Positions 7,999 to 16,801 of a stretch of 64,000 nt of DNA are shown piece by piece. Under the pieces are notes generated by a model. That model had not been told where the DNA came from. It was given only the letters and a program-made list of their open reading frames with translations, and did no database searches. The stretch covers positions 61,177-125,176 of the forward strand of contig DASPNM010000009.1 in the NCBI GenBank assembly GCA_035626515.1, in the 5' to 3' direction. The position numbers and the translations under genes were made by a program. This DNA is from DASPNM01 sp035626515 (GTDB lineage: Bacteria; Bacteroidota; Bacteroidia; Chitinophagales; Chitinophagaceae). The first letter of the stretch is position 1, and each line of letters starts with the position of its first letter.

Positions 7999-10053
7999 TC
8001 AGCGTGGCTTGTTGTTCATGATCAGGTACCGGGCAGTTTCAAAATAAGAGGTGGTAAACTCGGAAAGCCGCCGGCGCAACGAATCCCGGCGGGCTTCATT
8101 GTATGCGATGCTCCGGTCACTGATAGGCATGAGCTGCTCATCCGGGAAATTCAGATTCTTCACGAAAAAGAAATCATCGGTTACCATGCCGATCTTGCCG
8201 GCGGTATTGGTAACAAACGCGAAATGGTGGCGTTTTTCCGGATCGAGCAGGTCACGGCCAAGAGTGGTGTTCAGGTAAGGCTGTTGCAGCATTCCCGCGA
8301 TCGTAGGCAACACATCAACCTGTGAGACCACCTCGCTCCGTTTTTCCGGCTTCAGCAGGTAAGGTGCGTAAAAGAGCAGGGGCACGTGCAGATCGGTGAG
8401 ACGCTGTTCCGTCCAGACGGCGGGATACATCATCCGCGCATTTCCAGCGACCCCGTGATCGCCTATGAACACAAATATGGTATTGTGGAAATACGACTCC
8501 TTCTCCGCAGCTTCCATAAATTTCCGGAAGCAGTAGTCGGAGTAGCGGAAAGAATTGTATTCCATCAGCGACTCAAATCCGTACCGGCTTAAGTCCTCCT
8601 CGGGAAGAATTTCCATTTTGAATTCCGCAGTATCGGCAGGCGGGATCATGAAGGGCCGGTGGTTGTTGGAAGTCTGGATATAGGCGAAGAACGGCCGTTG
8701 TTCGCGCCGAAACACCTGGTTTGCCTCCAGGAAAAGGTCTTTGTCGCTGATTCCCCACACGTTCACCTTCGGAGACCGAAAACTGCCCTCGGTGTGCATC
8801 TGCAATTCTCCGATGTTTCGGAGCAGCCCGTCGAAGTTGTTGAATTCCGGGTTGCCGCCCAGGAAGTAATGCCGTGAGTAGCCTTCGAACTCGTTAATGA
8901 TCGTGTGCTGCTGCAGCGCCAGTTCATTGCGAGTAGAGAATTTGAAGAGCTGCGCGTCCGGGATGCCGGTGATCGTAGCGAACAGAGCGCGCGCCGTGGA
9001 AAAATGCGGGGTAAAGCAGCGCTCAAAGAAAATTCCTTTCTCACAAAGCGAATTGAAATACGGCGTGGTGTTCAGCGGGTTCCCGCTCATGCTGCTCTTG
9101 TACATGCTGAACGATTCACACTGCACCAGCACGATGTTCGGACGGCTCTCGATGGCGTTGCTGCGGGGCGGCACAAGGCGGCGGTAAGAGAACTCGGCCC
9201 GGTTCGGGAGTTGCATCCACTCGGCCATCAGCGGAAAAGCCTCCCTGGCCTTGGGTTCATTGAATTCGGGCTTGCGGAACTTAAGGGTCGTAAAGAAATT
9301 CTGAAGCGGATTCAGCGCCAGGTAACACTTGAAATTGTCATGGAACACGAAACTGTTTTTCCAGCTCAGCGGCGGCCAGGAAAACCGCCCGTAGACCAGC
9401 AGCCCGAGGACCACGGCGGCGATCACAAAAAATTTTCTCCGGTAAGGAATCCCCAATCCTTCGGTCCGGCTGATTACGTGCCAGTGGCTGCGCTTGTACA
9501 TCCAGCGGAACAGGAGCACGGCCACCAGCAGTCCGGCCAGCAGCCAAACCATTGGATAGGTCTGCCACATCATCTGCATCGAAATCCCGAAATCTTCCGC
9601 GAAGTTCAGAGCTCCCGCATCGAGCCGGGTCTGGTTATAGGAAAAACTTCCAAAGTCCGCGGCAAAGAAAAAGAAGACGATAAATGTTACAACAGCCAGG
9701 TACCAGGTCCACCATTTCTTGTTTGCGGCCGAAAAAAAAGGCGAAAGGCGCGGAGCCATGCTCACCACCACGATCGGCAGCAGGATCAGTGAGATCCACC
9801 GCAGGTCGTACCGCAGCCCCATAAGAAACGAGGGCACGATGTCGCCGAAGCCGAAATCTTGCGGCCGGAAAGCGATGTAGGTCGCGAGGCGGAAAAGCGT
9901 AAAAATCACCAGGAAGATGATGAACAAATTGACTACCCAGAGGATGGTCTTCGGTATCTTGAAACGCAGGAGCATGGGCGGCCTGCAAAACAATAGATTT
10001 TCAGGCGGATGGACAAGGTTTTCCACGTATTTTATCAGCCCTCTCAGGGTCAT
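7999..10053 (-). CDS. LTA synthase family phosphotransferase (sulfatase fold)
   Basis: A 684-residue membrane protein with about five transmembrane helices in the first 240 residues, followed by a periplasmic alkaline-phosphatase/sulfatase-like domain. PNIVLVQCESFS opens the domain, TPYFNSL and HFSTARALFATITG carry the probable Thr/Ser nucleophile, and FIGDHG near 545 supplies metal ligands. The family transfers phosphoglycerol or phosphoethanolamine from phospholipids to glycans or lipids. Gram-negative bacteria lack true lipoteichoic acid, so the acceptor is unknown. An internal ATG at 9975 (MLLRFKIPK), just before the first helix, may be the true start. A PAP2 phosphatase is divergent next door. 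Confidence 0.88.
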   Translation of the reverse strand: MTLRGLIKYVENLVHPPENLLFCRPPMLLRFKIPKTILWVVNLFIIFLVIFTLFRLATYIAFRPQDFGFGDIVPSFLMGLRYDLRWISLILLPIVVVSMAPRLSPFFSAANKKWWTWYLAVVTFIVFFFFAADFGSFSYNQTRLDAGALNFAEDFGISMQMMWQTYPMVWLLAGLLVAVLLFRWMYKRSHWHVISRTEGLGIPYRRKFFVIAAVVLGLLVYGRFSWPPLSWKNSFVFHDNFKCYLALNPLQNFFTTLKFRKPEFNEPKAREAFPLMAEWMQLPNRAEFSYRRLVPPRSNAIESRPNIVLVQCESFSMYKSSMSGNPLNTTPYFNSLCEKGIFFERCFTPHFSTARALFATITGIPDAQLFKFSTRNELALQQHTIINEFEGYSRHYFLGGNPEFNNFDGLLRNIGELQMHTEGSFRSPKVNVWGISDKDLFLEANQVFRREQRPFFAYIQTSNNHRPFMIPPADTAEFKMEILPEEDLSRYGFESLMEYNSFRYSDYCFRKFMEAAEKESYFHNTIFVFIGDHGVAGNARMMYPAVWTEQRLTDLHVPLLFYAPYLLKPEKRSEVVSQVDVLPTIAGMLQQPYLNTTLGRDLLDPEKRHHFAFVTNTAGKIGMVTDDFFFVKNLNFPDEQLMPISDRSIAYNEARRDSLRRRLSEFTTSYFETARYLIMNNKPR

Positions 10054-10057
10054 CCTT

Positions 10058-10065
10058 TAGATTTG
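10058..10065 (+). promoter_or_regulatory. -7 box of PAP2 gene, leaderless arrangement
   Basis: TAGATTTG, exact TAnnTTTG match, ending 5 bases before ATG 10070. The expected transcription start coincides with the start codon. Confidence 0.5.
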
Positions 10066-10069
10066 CCGG

Positions 10070-10687
10070 ATGCCGCTCTCCGCTGTCAGCATCTGGGAAA
10101 CGCTGGTCGAATGGGATCGCTGGCTATTCGTGAAGATCAACGGTACATGGACCGGTAGCCTTGCCGACCAGGTTTTTCCCTGGATCCGGGATGGAAAGCT
10201 CTGGCTGCCCCTGTACCTGTTCCTATTCGTTTTTGTATTACTCAATTTTCGTAAGCGCGGCGGCTGGTGGTGCCTGCTCTTTCTCAGCACGGTTGCTCTT
10301 GCCGATATGGCGGGCCAGCAATTGTTCAAGCTCCAGTTTGAGCGGTTGCGCCCCTGCAATGATCCGGAGTTCAGCGCGCAGGCACGTTTGCTGCTGGACC
10401 GTTGCGGCGAAGGATACAGCTTTATTTCCAACCATGCGGCAAACCATTTTGGGATGGCAACTTTTTTCCATGCAAGTTTTCGCTCACTTTTTCCGCGATG
10501 GAGCTGGGTACTCTTTCCCTGGGCCGCGCTGATCGCGTACGCACAGGTCTATGTAGGCATCCATTATCCCTTGGATGTTTTCGTGGGCGCTTTGGTCGGC
10601 GTTCTCGCAGGTTTGCTCTCCGGCGCCGTCTTCAACAAGCGCTTCGGATTCGCTATCTTCGATGAGGAATCAACGTCCCGCTCTTGA
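10070..10687 (+). CDS. PAP2 family phosphatase
   Basis: A 205-residue integral membrane phosphatase of the type 2 phosphatidic acid phosphatase family. All three motifs are visible: KLQFERLRP (motif 1, about residues 86-94), SFISNHAANHFG (motif 2 with catalytic His), and YVGIHYPLDVFVG (motif 3). Likely substrates are undecaprenyl pyrophosphate or phosphatidylglycerol/phosphatidate. The start codon is 5 bases after a -7 box, so the mRNA may be leaderless. It overlaps the next gene by four bases (ATGA), implying translational coupling. Confidence 0.9.
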   Translation: MPLSAVSIWETLVEWDRWLFVKINGTWTGSLADQVFPWIRDGKLWLPLYLFLFVFVLLNFRKRGGWWCLLFLSTVALADMAGQQLFKLQFERLRPCNDPEFSAQARLLLDRCGEGYSFISNHAANHFGMATFFHASFRSLFPRWSWVLFPWAALIAYAQVYVGIHYPLDVFVGALVGVLAGLLSGAVFNKRFGFAIFDEESTSRS

Positions 10688-11982
10688 TGGATATTCTCCT
10701 GCTGCTGTTTCTCATCATGGTCAACGGTGTTTTTGCGATGTCGGAAATAGCACTGGTTTCTGCCCGCAAACCGAGGCTCGAGCACCTGGCGGAAAAAGGA
10801 GACAAGAAAGCAAGGCTCGCACTCGACCTTTCCAACAACCCGGAAGTGTTCCTGTCGGCCGTTCAGATCGGGATCACCCTGATTTCGATCCTTACCGGGG
10901 TGTATTCGGGAGAACGGTTCGGAAAGGCACTGGCCCCCTCCGTTGCGAAGATCCCGCTGCTCGCCCCCTACGCCGAAACGATTGCGACTACGATCATCGT
11001 CATTCTCGTCACTTTTCTTTCCATCATTCTCGGGGAGCTCATCCCCAAACGCATCGGCCTGCTGCGCTCCGAAAAGATCGCAAAGATGGTGGCGGGACCG
11101 ATGAAAACTTTTGCGCGAATAACGCATCCCTTCGTTTGGTTCCTGAACCGGATCAGCAACCTGTTCTTCGCCATTTTCAACATCAAGCGCTCTACGGCAG
11201 ATGCCGTTACCGAAGAAGAGATCAAGGCCATGGTCACCGAGGGCACTGAGGCCGGCACCATACACGAAACCGAACAGGAAATCATTGAAAGAGTGTTTCA
11301 TCTCGGCGACCGAAACATCACTTCGCTGATGACGCACCGCAGCGATATCATCTGGTTCAACCTGGACGATACCGAGGAAAAGATCAAGGAGAAAATTCTC
11401 AAAGAGCCTCATTCGGTGTACCCGATTTGCGACGGAAGCATTGACGAAATCAAAGGAGTGGTATCCATCAAAGATCTATACGTAAGCCCGGATTACGCAT
11501 TTTTCAAAGACATCATGCAACCGGCCCTGTTCATCCCCGAAAACAATTCGCCCTACCAGGCGCTCGAGAAACTCAAGGAATCGCGCACGCATTCCTGTTT
11601 CATCGTTGATGAGTACGGCAGCGTGCTCGGGCTGCTGACCGCTACCGACATACTGGAAGCGATCGTCGGCGACATCCCCCAGCCCGACGTGCCGGACTAC
11701 GAAATTCGAAAGCGGGAAGACGGCAGTTATCTCGTGGACGGGCAGATACCATTTTACGATTTTTTGACCCGCTTCGAAAAAGCGGAATGGATGAACGAAG
11801 GGGAGCATGATTTTGACACTTTGGCCGGATTTATCCTCCACCGGCTGGAAAGGATACCCCAGCCGGGAGACAAACTGAGCTGGCGCGGGTTTACGCTGGA
11901 AGTGGTGGACATGGACGGGCACCGGATCGACAAGGTGCTGGTCACTCTCAGCACGGAACTCCAGGCCCAACTGGAAGAATGA
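10684..11982 (+). CDS. hemolysin family / CNNM-CorC type transporter
   Basis: A 432-residue protein with a DUF21 (CNNM) membrane domain of about four helices (residues 1-190), a paired CBS domain (about 205-340, including LMTHRSDIIW and HSCFIVDEYGSVLGLLT), and a C-terminal CorC/HlyC domain (350-430). Family members move or control Mg2+/Co2+ across the inner membrane, with adenine nucleotides binding the CBS pair. It shares an ATGA overlap with the PAP2 gene and probably its transcript. It ends immediately next to the convergent DUF6702 gene. Confidence 0.92.
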   Translation: MMDILLLLFLIMVNGVFAMSEIALVSARKPRLEHLAEKGDKKARLALDLSNNPEVFLSAVQIGITLISILTGVYSGERFGKALAPSVAKIPLLAPYAETIATTIIVILVTFLSIILGELIPKRIGLLRSEKIAKMVAGPMKTFARITHPFVWFLNRISNLFFAIFNIKRSTADAVTEEEIKAMVTEGTEAGTIHETEQEIIERVFHLGDRNITSLMTHRSDIIWFNLDDTEEKIKEKILKEPHSVYPICDGSIDEIKGVVSIKDLYVSPDYAFFKDIMQPALFIPENNSPYQALEKLKESRTHSCFIVDEYGSVLGLLTATDILEAIVGDIPQPDVPDYEIRKREDGSYLVDGQIPFYDFLTRFEKAEWMNEGEHDFDTLAGFILHRLERIPQPGDKLSWRGFTLEVVDMDGHRIDKVLVTLSTELQAQLEE

Positions 11983-12486
11983 TCAGAAGTTGAAGCTCGC
12001 AGAGGTGGTCGGATAATCGAGCTTTGTGCTCTGCCTGTTGCCGTTCACCGTCACGTGCATGATGTTGCTCTGGTCTTCGAACATGTCGTGCATGATAGCG
12101 TTGCTGGCTGTAAGCTTTTTCACGCGCGCGACGCGCGGCACTTCGAGATAAACGTACACCACGTCCGATTCTTTTTCAAATCCGAGGTAGCTCATAACAA
12201 CCGGCCGGTCATCAGCCCCGAGCTGGAGTTTCGAGCGAATGTAGCGGCTTACAAGCGTATCCATTTTCACTTTCATCGCAGCGTCACTGAAATCGGCTTT
12301 GGTAGAAAACATTTTTGACAAGGCCGCCTCGAAATCGTCAGCAAATATGCGGCATGTGATCTCCAGCGAATGCTCGGAAGCGTTGTGGTTTACTTCGGTA
12401 GTGCTCAGGTGAAGCGGATGCAATGCGATTGCCGGCAACAGCAGCGCTGCGGCAAAACTTAACCATTTATTGACCCTTCCTACCAT
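11983..12486 (-). CDS. DUF6702 family protein
   Basis: A 167-residue secreted or membrane-anchored protein with an N-terminal hydrophobic segment (residues 8-22). LHPLHLSTTEV and ITCRIFADDFEAALSKMF are typical of the Bacteroidota family DUF6702. No enzymatic motif is visible; function unknown. ATG 12486 is preferred over an upstream ATG at 12576, which would add 30 residues before the signal-like helix. It is divergent from HupE and close to an M1 peptidase, a neighbourhood seen repeatedly in this phylum. Confidence 0.82.
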   Translation of the reverse strand: MVGRVNKWLSFAAALLLPAIALHPLHLSTTEVNHNASEHSLEITCRIFADDFEAALSKMFSTKADFSDAAMKVKMDTLVSRYIRSKLQLGADDRPVVMSYLGFEKESDVVYVYLEVPRVARVKKLTASNAIMHDMFEDQSNIMHVTVNGNRQSTKLDYPTTSASFNF

Positions 12487-12590
12487 TGAAAACGATATTT
12501 TGCGGTTCACAAAAGTCTGAATTAATTCCCACGCGGATACGGTCGGGAAAGTTAATTTTACGAGGATCGGACGCATAGATCGACACCAGG

Positions 12591-13166
12591 ATGCAGGACT
12601 TTGGATTTTATTTTCGACTCGGCTGGGAACATATCATGAGCTGGTCGGCGCTCGACCACCTGCTGTTCATAGCGGCATTGTCGGCGATTTATGTGTTACG
12701 CGACTGGAAGCAGGTGCTTATCCTGGTGACGGCTTTCACGATCGGGCACTCGCTGACCCTTTTGCTGAGCGTGCTCGACGTTGTCCGGTTCGGGAGCCGC
12801 TGGGTGGAGTTCCTGATTCCGTGCACCATTGTGATCACGGCGTTCAGCAACCTGTTTCTGAAAAAGTTCACGCCACGGAGCATTCGAATCAATTACTTCC
12901 TGGCGCTTCTTTTCGGGCTGGTCCACGGGATGGGCTTCGCCAATGCGCTGCGATCCGTGTTGGCGAGAGACCAGAATCTCGGCTGGGCGCTTTTCGGATT
13001 CAACGTGGGGCTGGAAGTAGGCCAGATTGTGGTGGTGGTTGTCCTGCTGGTGGCCGGGTTTGTTCTGATCAACTGGATGAAAGTGAACCGCCGGGAATGG
13101 GTGGTGTTTTTGTCTGCATCGGCTTTTGCGCTGGCGCTCAAGATGGCGCTGGAAAGAATACCATAA
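12591..13166 (+). CDS. HupE/UreJ family membrane protein
   Basis: A 191-residue membrane protein with about six helices. The motif SALDHLLF near residues 18-25, TIGHSLTLLLS and FGLVHGMGFA match the HupE/UreJ family, whose histidines are thought to take part in metal (nickel or cobalt) handling. No hydrogenase or urease genes are present here, so a nickel role is not supported by context. It precedes an M1 peptidase by 21 bases, probably in one operon. Confidence 0.85.
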   Translation: MQDFGFYFRLGWEHIMSWSALDHLLFIAALSAIYVLRDWKQVLILVTAFTIGHSLTLLLSVLDVVRFGSRWVEFLIPCTIVITAFSNLFLKKFTPRSIRINYFLALLFGLVHGMGFANALRSVLARDQNLGWALFGFNVGLEVGQIVVVVVLLVAGFVLINWMKVNRREWVVFLSASAFALALKMALERIP

Positions 13167-13187
13167 ACAAAACAATAAATCACAGAA

Positions 13188-15569
13188 ATGAAAAAACTAA
13201 CCTTGTTGCTGGTGGTGCTGTCGGGCGCCTTTTCTGTCGTGGCTCAAAACCTGCAGAACAACCCGGGCAGCAACCACGCCAATAAGTTCGAGCAGCTGGG
13301 GACCATATTGCCGACGCCAAACGAATACCGTACGGCGAGCGGGGCTCCGGGTCCACGCTACTGGCAAATGCGGGCGGATTACGATATCCGCTGCGAACTG
13401 GACGAGGTGAACAACAAGCTCACCGGCTCCGAAACCATCACCTATTACAACAACTCTCCCGACGTGCTCAACTATCTCTGGCTCCAGCTTGACGAGAACC
13501 AGCACAGTACTGTAAACAACGCGAACTACCAGAACCAAAACACGATGCCCACACAGGCAACAGACCGCGTGCTGGATCGTTTCGAGGAGCGGCGCAGGGA
13601 TAACGGCTATGGTGTGAACATCACGAAGCTTACGGACGCTGCAGGCAAGCCGCTCAGGTACGTGATCAACAAAACCATGATGCGCGTGGATCTTCCAACC
13701 CCCCTGAAGCCCGGTCAGAAATTTGTGTTCAACGTCGACTGGAACTACCGCCTTATCAATCGGGGGGATTTTGTGCGCTTCGGAGGAGGCCGCGGCGGTT
13801 ATGAGAATTTCCCCGAGGATGGAAACAACAACTATACGATCACGCAGTGGTATCCCCGCATGTGCAAGTACGGCGATGAGATCGGATGGCAGAACCATCA
13901 GTTCACCGGCACCGGCGAATTCACGCTCAGCTTTGGAAATTTCAGGGTTCAGATGACCGTGCCTGCTGATCATGTGGTGGGCGCGACCGGCGAGTGCCAG
14001 AATTATGCGACCGTGCTCAGCCCTACGCAGATGACCCGCTGGAAAAAAGCCCAGGTCTCGGATGATCCGGTTCAGATCGTAACCCTCGATGAAGCCCTTA
14101 ATGCCTCGAAAGTGAAGAGCAATCCGAAAAAGAAAACATGGATCTACAAGGCCGATAACGTCCGCGATTTCGCCTGGACTTCCTCGCGCCGCTTTGTCTG
14201 GGACGCGATGCGCACGATCGTGGAAGGGAAGAAGGTGATGGCAATGAGCTATTACGCAAAGGAAGCTTACCCGATCTACAGCAAGTATTCCACAAAGGTG
14301 GTAGCGCACACCCTCAAGACGTATTCGAAATTCTCGATCCCCTACCCCTACCCTGTTTGCATCAGCGTGGAAGGAAACCAGGGCATGGAATACCCGATGA
14401 TCTCGTTTAACCCCGGACGCGCGGAAAAGGATGGTAGCTACACCGAAGGTGCCAAGAATGCAGCGATTCTGGTGATCATCCACGAAGTGGGACATACTTT
14501 TTTCCCGATGATCGTGAACAGCGACGAACGGCAATGGACCTGGATGGACGAAGGACTGAACACTTACCTGCAGTATCTGACACAAGAACTGTGGGACAAT
14601 AAATTTCCCTCCGGCAGCGGGCCTGCTTCCACCATCGTAGATTATATGAAGCTTCCCAAGGATCAGCTGGAGCCCATCATGACGAACTCCGAAAACATCA
14701 TCAATTTCGGTGCGAACGCCTACGCGAAAGTGGCCACCGGTTTGAACATTCTGCGTGAAACCATCGTCGGACGCGAGCTTTTCGATTATGCTTTCCGTGA
14801 ATATTCCCGCCGCTGGGCATTCAAGCATCCGACACCCGCCGATTTCTTCCGCACACTTGAGGATGCCACGGGTGAAGACCTTGACTGGTTCTGGAGAGGC
14901 TGGTTCTTCAGCACTGAGCCCGTGGATCTCGCGATCGACACCGTGCGCCATGCGCAGCCGGATTTGTCTGCTGTTCCGCAGCTGCTGCGCGACACGATCG
15001 AGTACCGCTCCCTGCAGCGCCCCGCTGCGGTGCGGGATGATATCTCGAAAATGCGCAACCGTGACGACAGGCGGATCGTGTTCGAGACCGACCGCGACAC
15101 CACGCTGCGTGATTTTTACTGGAGATACGCCCGTGAGCTTGAGAAATACGACACGACGAAATATCCTGTTGTGGTGCGCGCCCAGACCGAGCCCCTGGAT
15201 GAGGCAGGCCGTCAGAAATATGCGAACAGGAATTTCTACGAGATCACGTTTAGCAACCGCGGAGGGATGGTGATGCCGATCATCCTGGAGTGGACCTACA
15301 AAGATGGATCGAAGGAAATCGAACGGATTCCCGCGCAGGTCTGGCGGAAGAACGAACAAAAAGTGATCAAGACTTTTATGAAGGACAAAGAAGTGGCGTC
15401 GGTGCGGCTGGATCCGTTTAATGAAACGGCGGATATCAACACCGACAACAATGTATATGGCGACATCAAGCCGCCCAGCAAGTTCAAGCTTTTCAAGCAG
15501 AAGCAGAACGTCCCGCCGGCACCGGGAATTAACCCGATGCAGAAAGCCCGGGAAAAAAGAGCGTTTTGA
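13188..15569 (+). CDS. M1 family metallopeptidase, secreted
   Basis: A 793-residue zinc peptidase. It has a signal peptide (MKKLTLLLVVLSGAFSVVAQ). The zinc site is HEVGH at 432-436, with the third ligand Glu455 in WMDEGLN, the M1/gluzincin arrangement. The exopeptidase GxMEN segment appears as NQGMEYP (about residues 399-405). A C-terminal beta domain follows. Expected location is the periplasm or outer surface. It follows hupE by 21 bases and is closed by a strong terminator 18 bases after the stop. Confidence 0.93.
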   Translation: MKKLTLLLVVLSGAFSVVAQNLQNNPGSNHANKFEQLGTILPTPNEYRTASGAPGPRYWQMRADYDIRCELDEVNNKLTGSETITYYNNSPDVLNYLWLQLDENQHSTVNNANYQNQNTMPTQATDRVLDRFEERRRDNGYGVNITKLTDAAGKPLRYVINKTMMRVDLPTPLKPGQKFVFNVDWNYRLINRGDFVRFGGGRGGYENFPEDGNNNYTITQWYPRMCKYGDEIGWQNHQFTGTGEFTLSFGNFRVQMTVPADHVVGATGECQNYATVLSPTQMTRWKKAQVSDDPVQIVTLDEALNASKVKSNPKKKTWIYKADNVRDFAWTSSRRFVWDAMRTIVEGKKVMAMSYYAKEAYPIYSKYSTKVVAHTLKTYSKFSIPYPYPVCISVEGNQGMEYPMISFNPGRAEKDGSYTEGAKNAAILVIIHEVGHTFFPMIVNSDERQWTWMDEGLNTYLQYLTQELWDNKFPSGSGPASTIVDYMKLPKDQLEPIMTNSENIINFGANAYAKVATGLNILRETIVGRELFDYAFREYSRRWAFKHPTPADFFRTLEDATGEDLDWFWRGWFFSTEPVDLAIDTVRHAQPDLSAVPQLLRDTIEYRSLQRPAAVRDDISKMRNRDDRRIVFETDRDTTLRDFYWRYARELEKYDTTKYPVVVRAQTEPLDEAGRQKYANRNFYEITFSNRGGMVMPIILEWTYKDGSKEIERIPAQVWRKNEQKVIKTFMKDKEVASVRLDPFNETADINTDNNVYGDIKPPSKFKLFKQKQNVPPAPGINPMQKAREKRAF

Positions 15570-15587
15570 TTCTTGATAGATCAGACG

Positions 15588-15616
15588 AGGCCGTCTCGAA
15601 AGAGGCGGCCTTTTTT
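15588..15616 (+). terminator. rho-independent terminator after M1 peptidase
   Basis: AGGCCGTCTC (15588-15597), GAAA loop, GAGGCGGCCT (15602-15611): ten pairs with one G-T, followed by a T run to 15616. Ends the hupE-M1 transcript. Confidence 0.9.
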
Positions 15617-15659
15617 CTACTTCTGATCTGCAATTGCGAAAAAGAATGAACGCTCAGCG

Positions 15660-15857
15660 TCACCCGCCCCTCCCCTTTTTCTTTGTTTTCCCAGCATCCT
15701 TGTGCTGATCTTTCAGCCGGTTCGCTTCGCGAAGCTTTTGCGAAAGCATCCATTCGATCTGCCCGTTCACGCTGCGAAATTCGTCAGCCGCCCATTTTTC
15801 GAGCGCCCGGTACGTCTCGGCATCGATCCGGATCACAAACGATTTTTTTTCGTTCAT
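15660..15857 (-). CDS. Arc-like ribbon-helix-helix DNA-binding protein
   Basis: A 65-residue protein. KSFVIRIDAETYRALEKWAADEFRS then VNGQIEWMLSQKLREA is the beta strand plus two helices of the Arc/MetJ ribbon-helix-helix fold; a Lys-rich tail follows. It would bind DNA as a dimer or tetramer. It lies 13 bases downstream of the SPFH gene, a frequent pairing, and probably controls that operon through the two TGATATCA palindromes at 16760-16778. Confidence 0.85.
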   Translation of the reverse strand: MNEKKSFVIRIDAETYRALEKWAADEFRSVNGQIEWMLSQKLREANRLKDQHKDAGKTKKKGRGG

Positions 15858-15870
15858 AGGATGCGGATTA

Positions 15871-16746
15871 TCACTGGTACAGCGTGCCCGTGTTCAATAC
15901 CGGCGTTGCCGCCTTTTCCCCGCAGAGCACCACCATCAGGTTGCTTACCATCGCCGCTTTCTTCTCCTCGTCAAGGTGCACGATCTCCTTCTTGCTGAGT
16001 TGCTCGAGGGCCAGCTCCACCATGCTCACTGCCCCTTCCACGATCTTGAAGCGGGCGGCTACGATCGCCGTTGCCTGCTGGCGGCGTAGCATATCACCTG
16101 CGATCTCCGGCGCATAGGCCAGGTGGGTGATCCGGGCTTCGATTACCGATATTCCCGCGGCGAAGAGCCGCTCTCCCAGCTCCTGTTCCAGCAGGGCGAT
16201 TACTTTTTCCCCGCCATTGCGCAGGGTGATCTCGGCGGTGCTGTCCTCCATCTGGTCGTAAGGACAGGTGGTGGCCAGGTGCCGAATCGCTGACTCACTC
16301 TGGGTCCTGACGTATTGGGCGTAGTCGGTCACTTCGAACACCGCCCGGTACGTGTCGCTCACCTGCCACACGATCACCGCCGCGATCTCGATGGGATTTC
16401 CCATTTTATCGTTCACCTTCAATCGCGCGCTCTCGAAATTGTTCTTGCGCAGCGAGATCTTGTGTTTTCCATAAAAAGGATTCACGAACAGCAGCCCGTT
16501 CAGCTTCACGCTGCCGACGTATTTGCCAAAAAACGTGCATACGTTTGACTGATTGGGCGCAATGATGGTGAGCCCCTTCAGGAAGAAAATCGAAACCCCG
16601 ATCAACCCCAGGCCGAGCCAGAAATTTCGCCCCGGACTTTGGCCGGGCTCGACACCTTGGGTCATTAGGTAAATGCCGGCACCGATGCCGGCCAGGCAAA
16701 GTATCAGGGCAACAAAACCCGATACCGGTTTGAGGATCTTTTCCAT
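15871..16746 (-). CDS. SPFH domain membrane protein
   Basis: A 291-residue stomatin/prohibitin/flotillin-like protein. Two hydrophobic segments (about 8-28 and 43-62) precede the SPFH domain (about 65-225; NNFESARLKVNDKMGNP, IRHLATTCPYDQM, GISVIEARITHLAYAPEIA). A helical tail follows (LEQLSKKEIVHLDEEKKAAMVSNLMVVLC). SPFH proteins form rings in membrane microdomains and scaffold proteases or stress responses. The Arc-like gene follows directly. Its promoter carries two palindromes and a -7 box. Confidence 0.9.
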   Translation of the reverse strand: MEKILKPVSGFVALILCLAGIGAGIYLMTQGVEPGQSPGRNFWLGLGLIGVSIFFLKGLTIIAPNQSNVCTFFGKYVGSVKLNGLLFVNPFYGKHKISLRKNNFESARLKVNDKMGNPIEIAAVIVWQVSDTYRAVFEVTDYAQYVRTQSESAIRHLATTCPYDQMEDSTAEITLRNGGEKVIALLEQELGERLFAAGISVIEARITHLAYAPEIAGDMLRRQQATAIVAARFKIVEGAVSMVELALEQLSKKEIVHLDEEKKAAMVSNLMVVLCGEKAATPVLNTGTLYQ

Positions 16747-16759
16747 ATGCGGGTGTTTA

Positions 16760-16778
16760 TGATATCAAAATGATATCA
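16760..16778. promoter_or_regulatory. tandem TGATATCA palindromes, candidate operator
   Basis: Two copies of the self-complementary octamer TGATATCA at 16760-16767 and 16771-16778, starting 11 bases apart (one helical turn). They lie 14 bases before the SPFH start and overlap its -7 box. Spacing and symmetry suit a ribbon-helix-helix repressor such as the Arc-like protein of the same operon. Confidence 0.55.
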
Positions 16779-16784
16779 AATTTA
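16777..16784 (-). promoter_or_regulatory. -7 box of SPFH-arc operon
   Basis: TAAATTTG on the minus strand, 31 bases before the SPFH start; its last two bases overlap the TGATATCA copy at 16771-16778. Confidence 0.5.
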
Positions 16785-16801
16785 TATTAGTATTTTGAAT
16801 T

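Noticed and set aside
8905..9792. 295-residue plus-strand frame inside the LtaS-like gene
   Set aside because: Low-complexity charged translation, antisense to a clear membrane transferase.
13197..15359. 720-residue open frame antisense to the M1 peptidase
   Set aside because: It mirrors a gene with clear zinc motifs and signal peptide; its translation is rich in His/Arg/Val with no family pattern, as expected from codon bias of the real gene.
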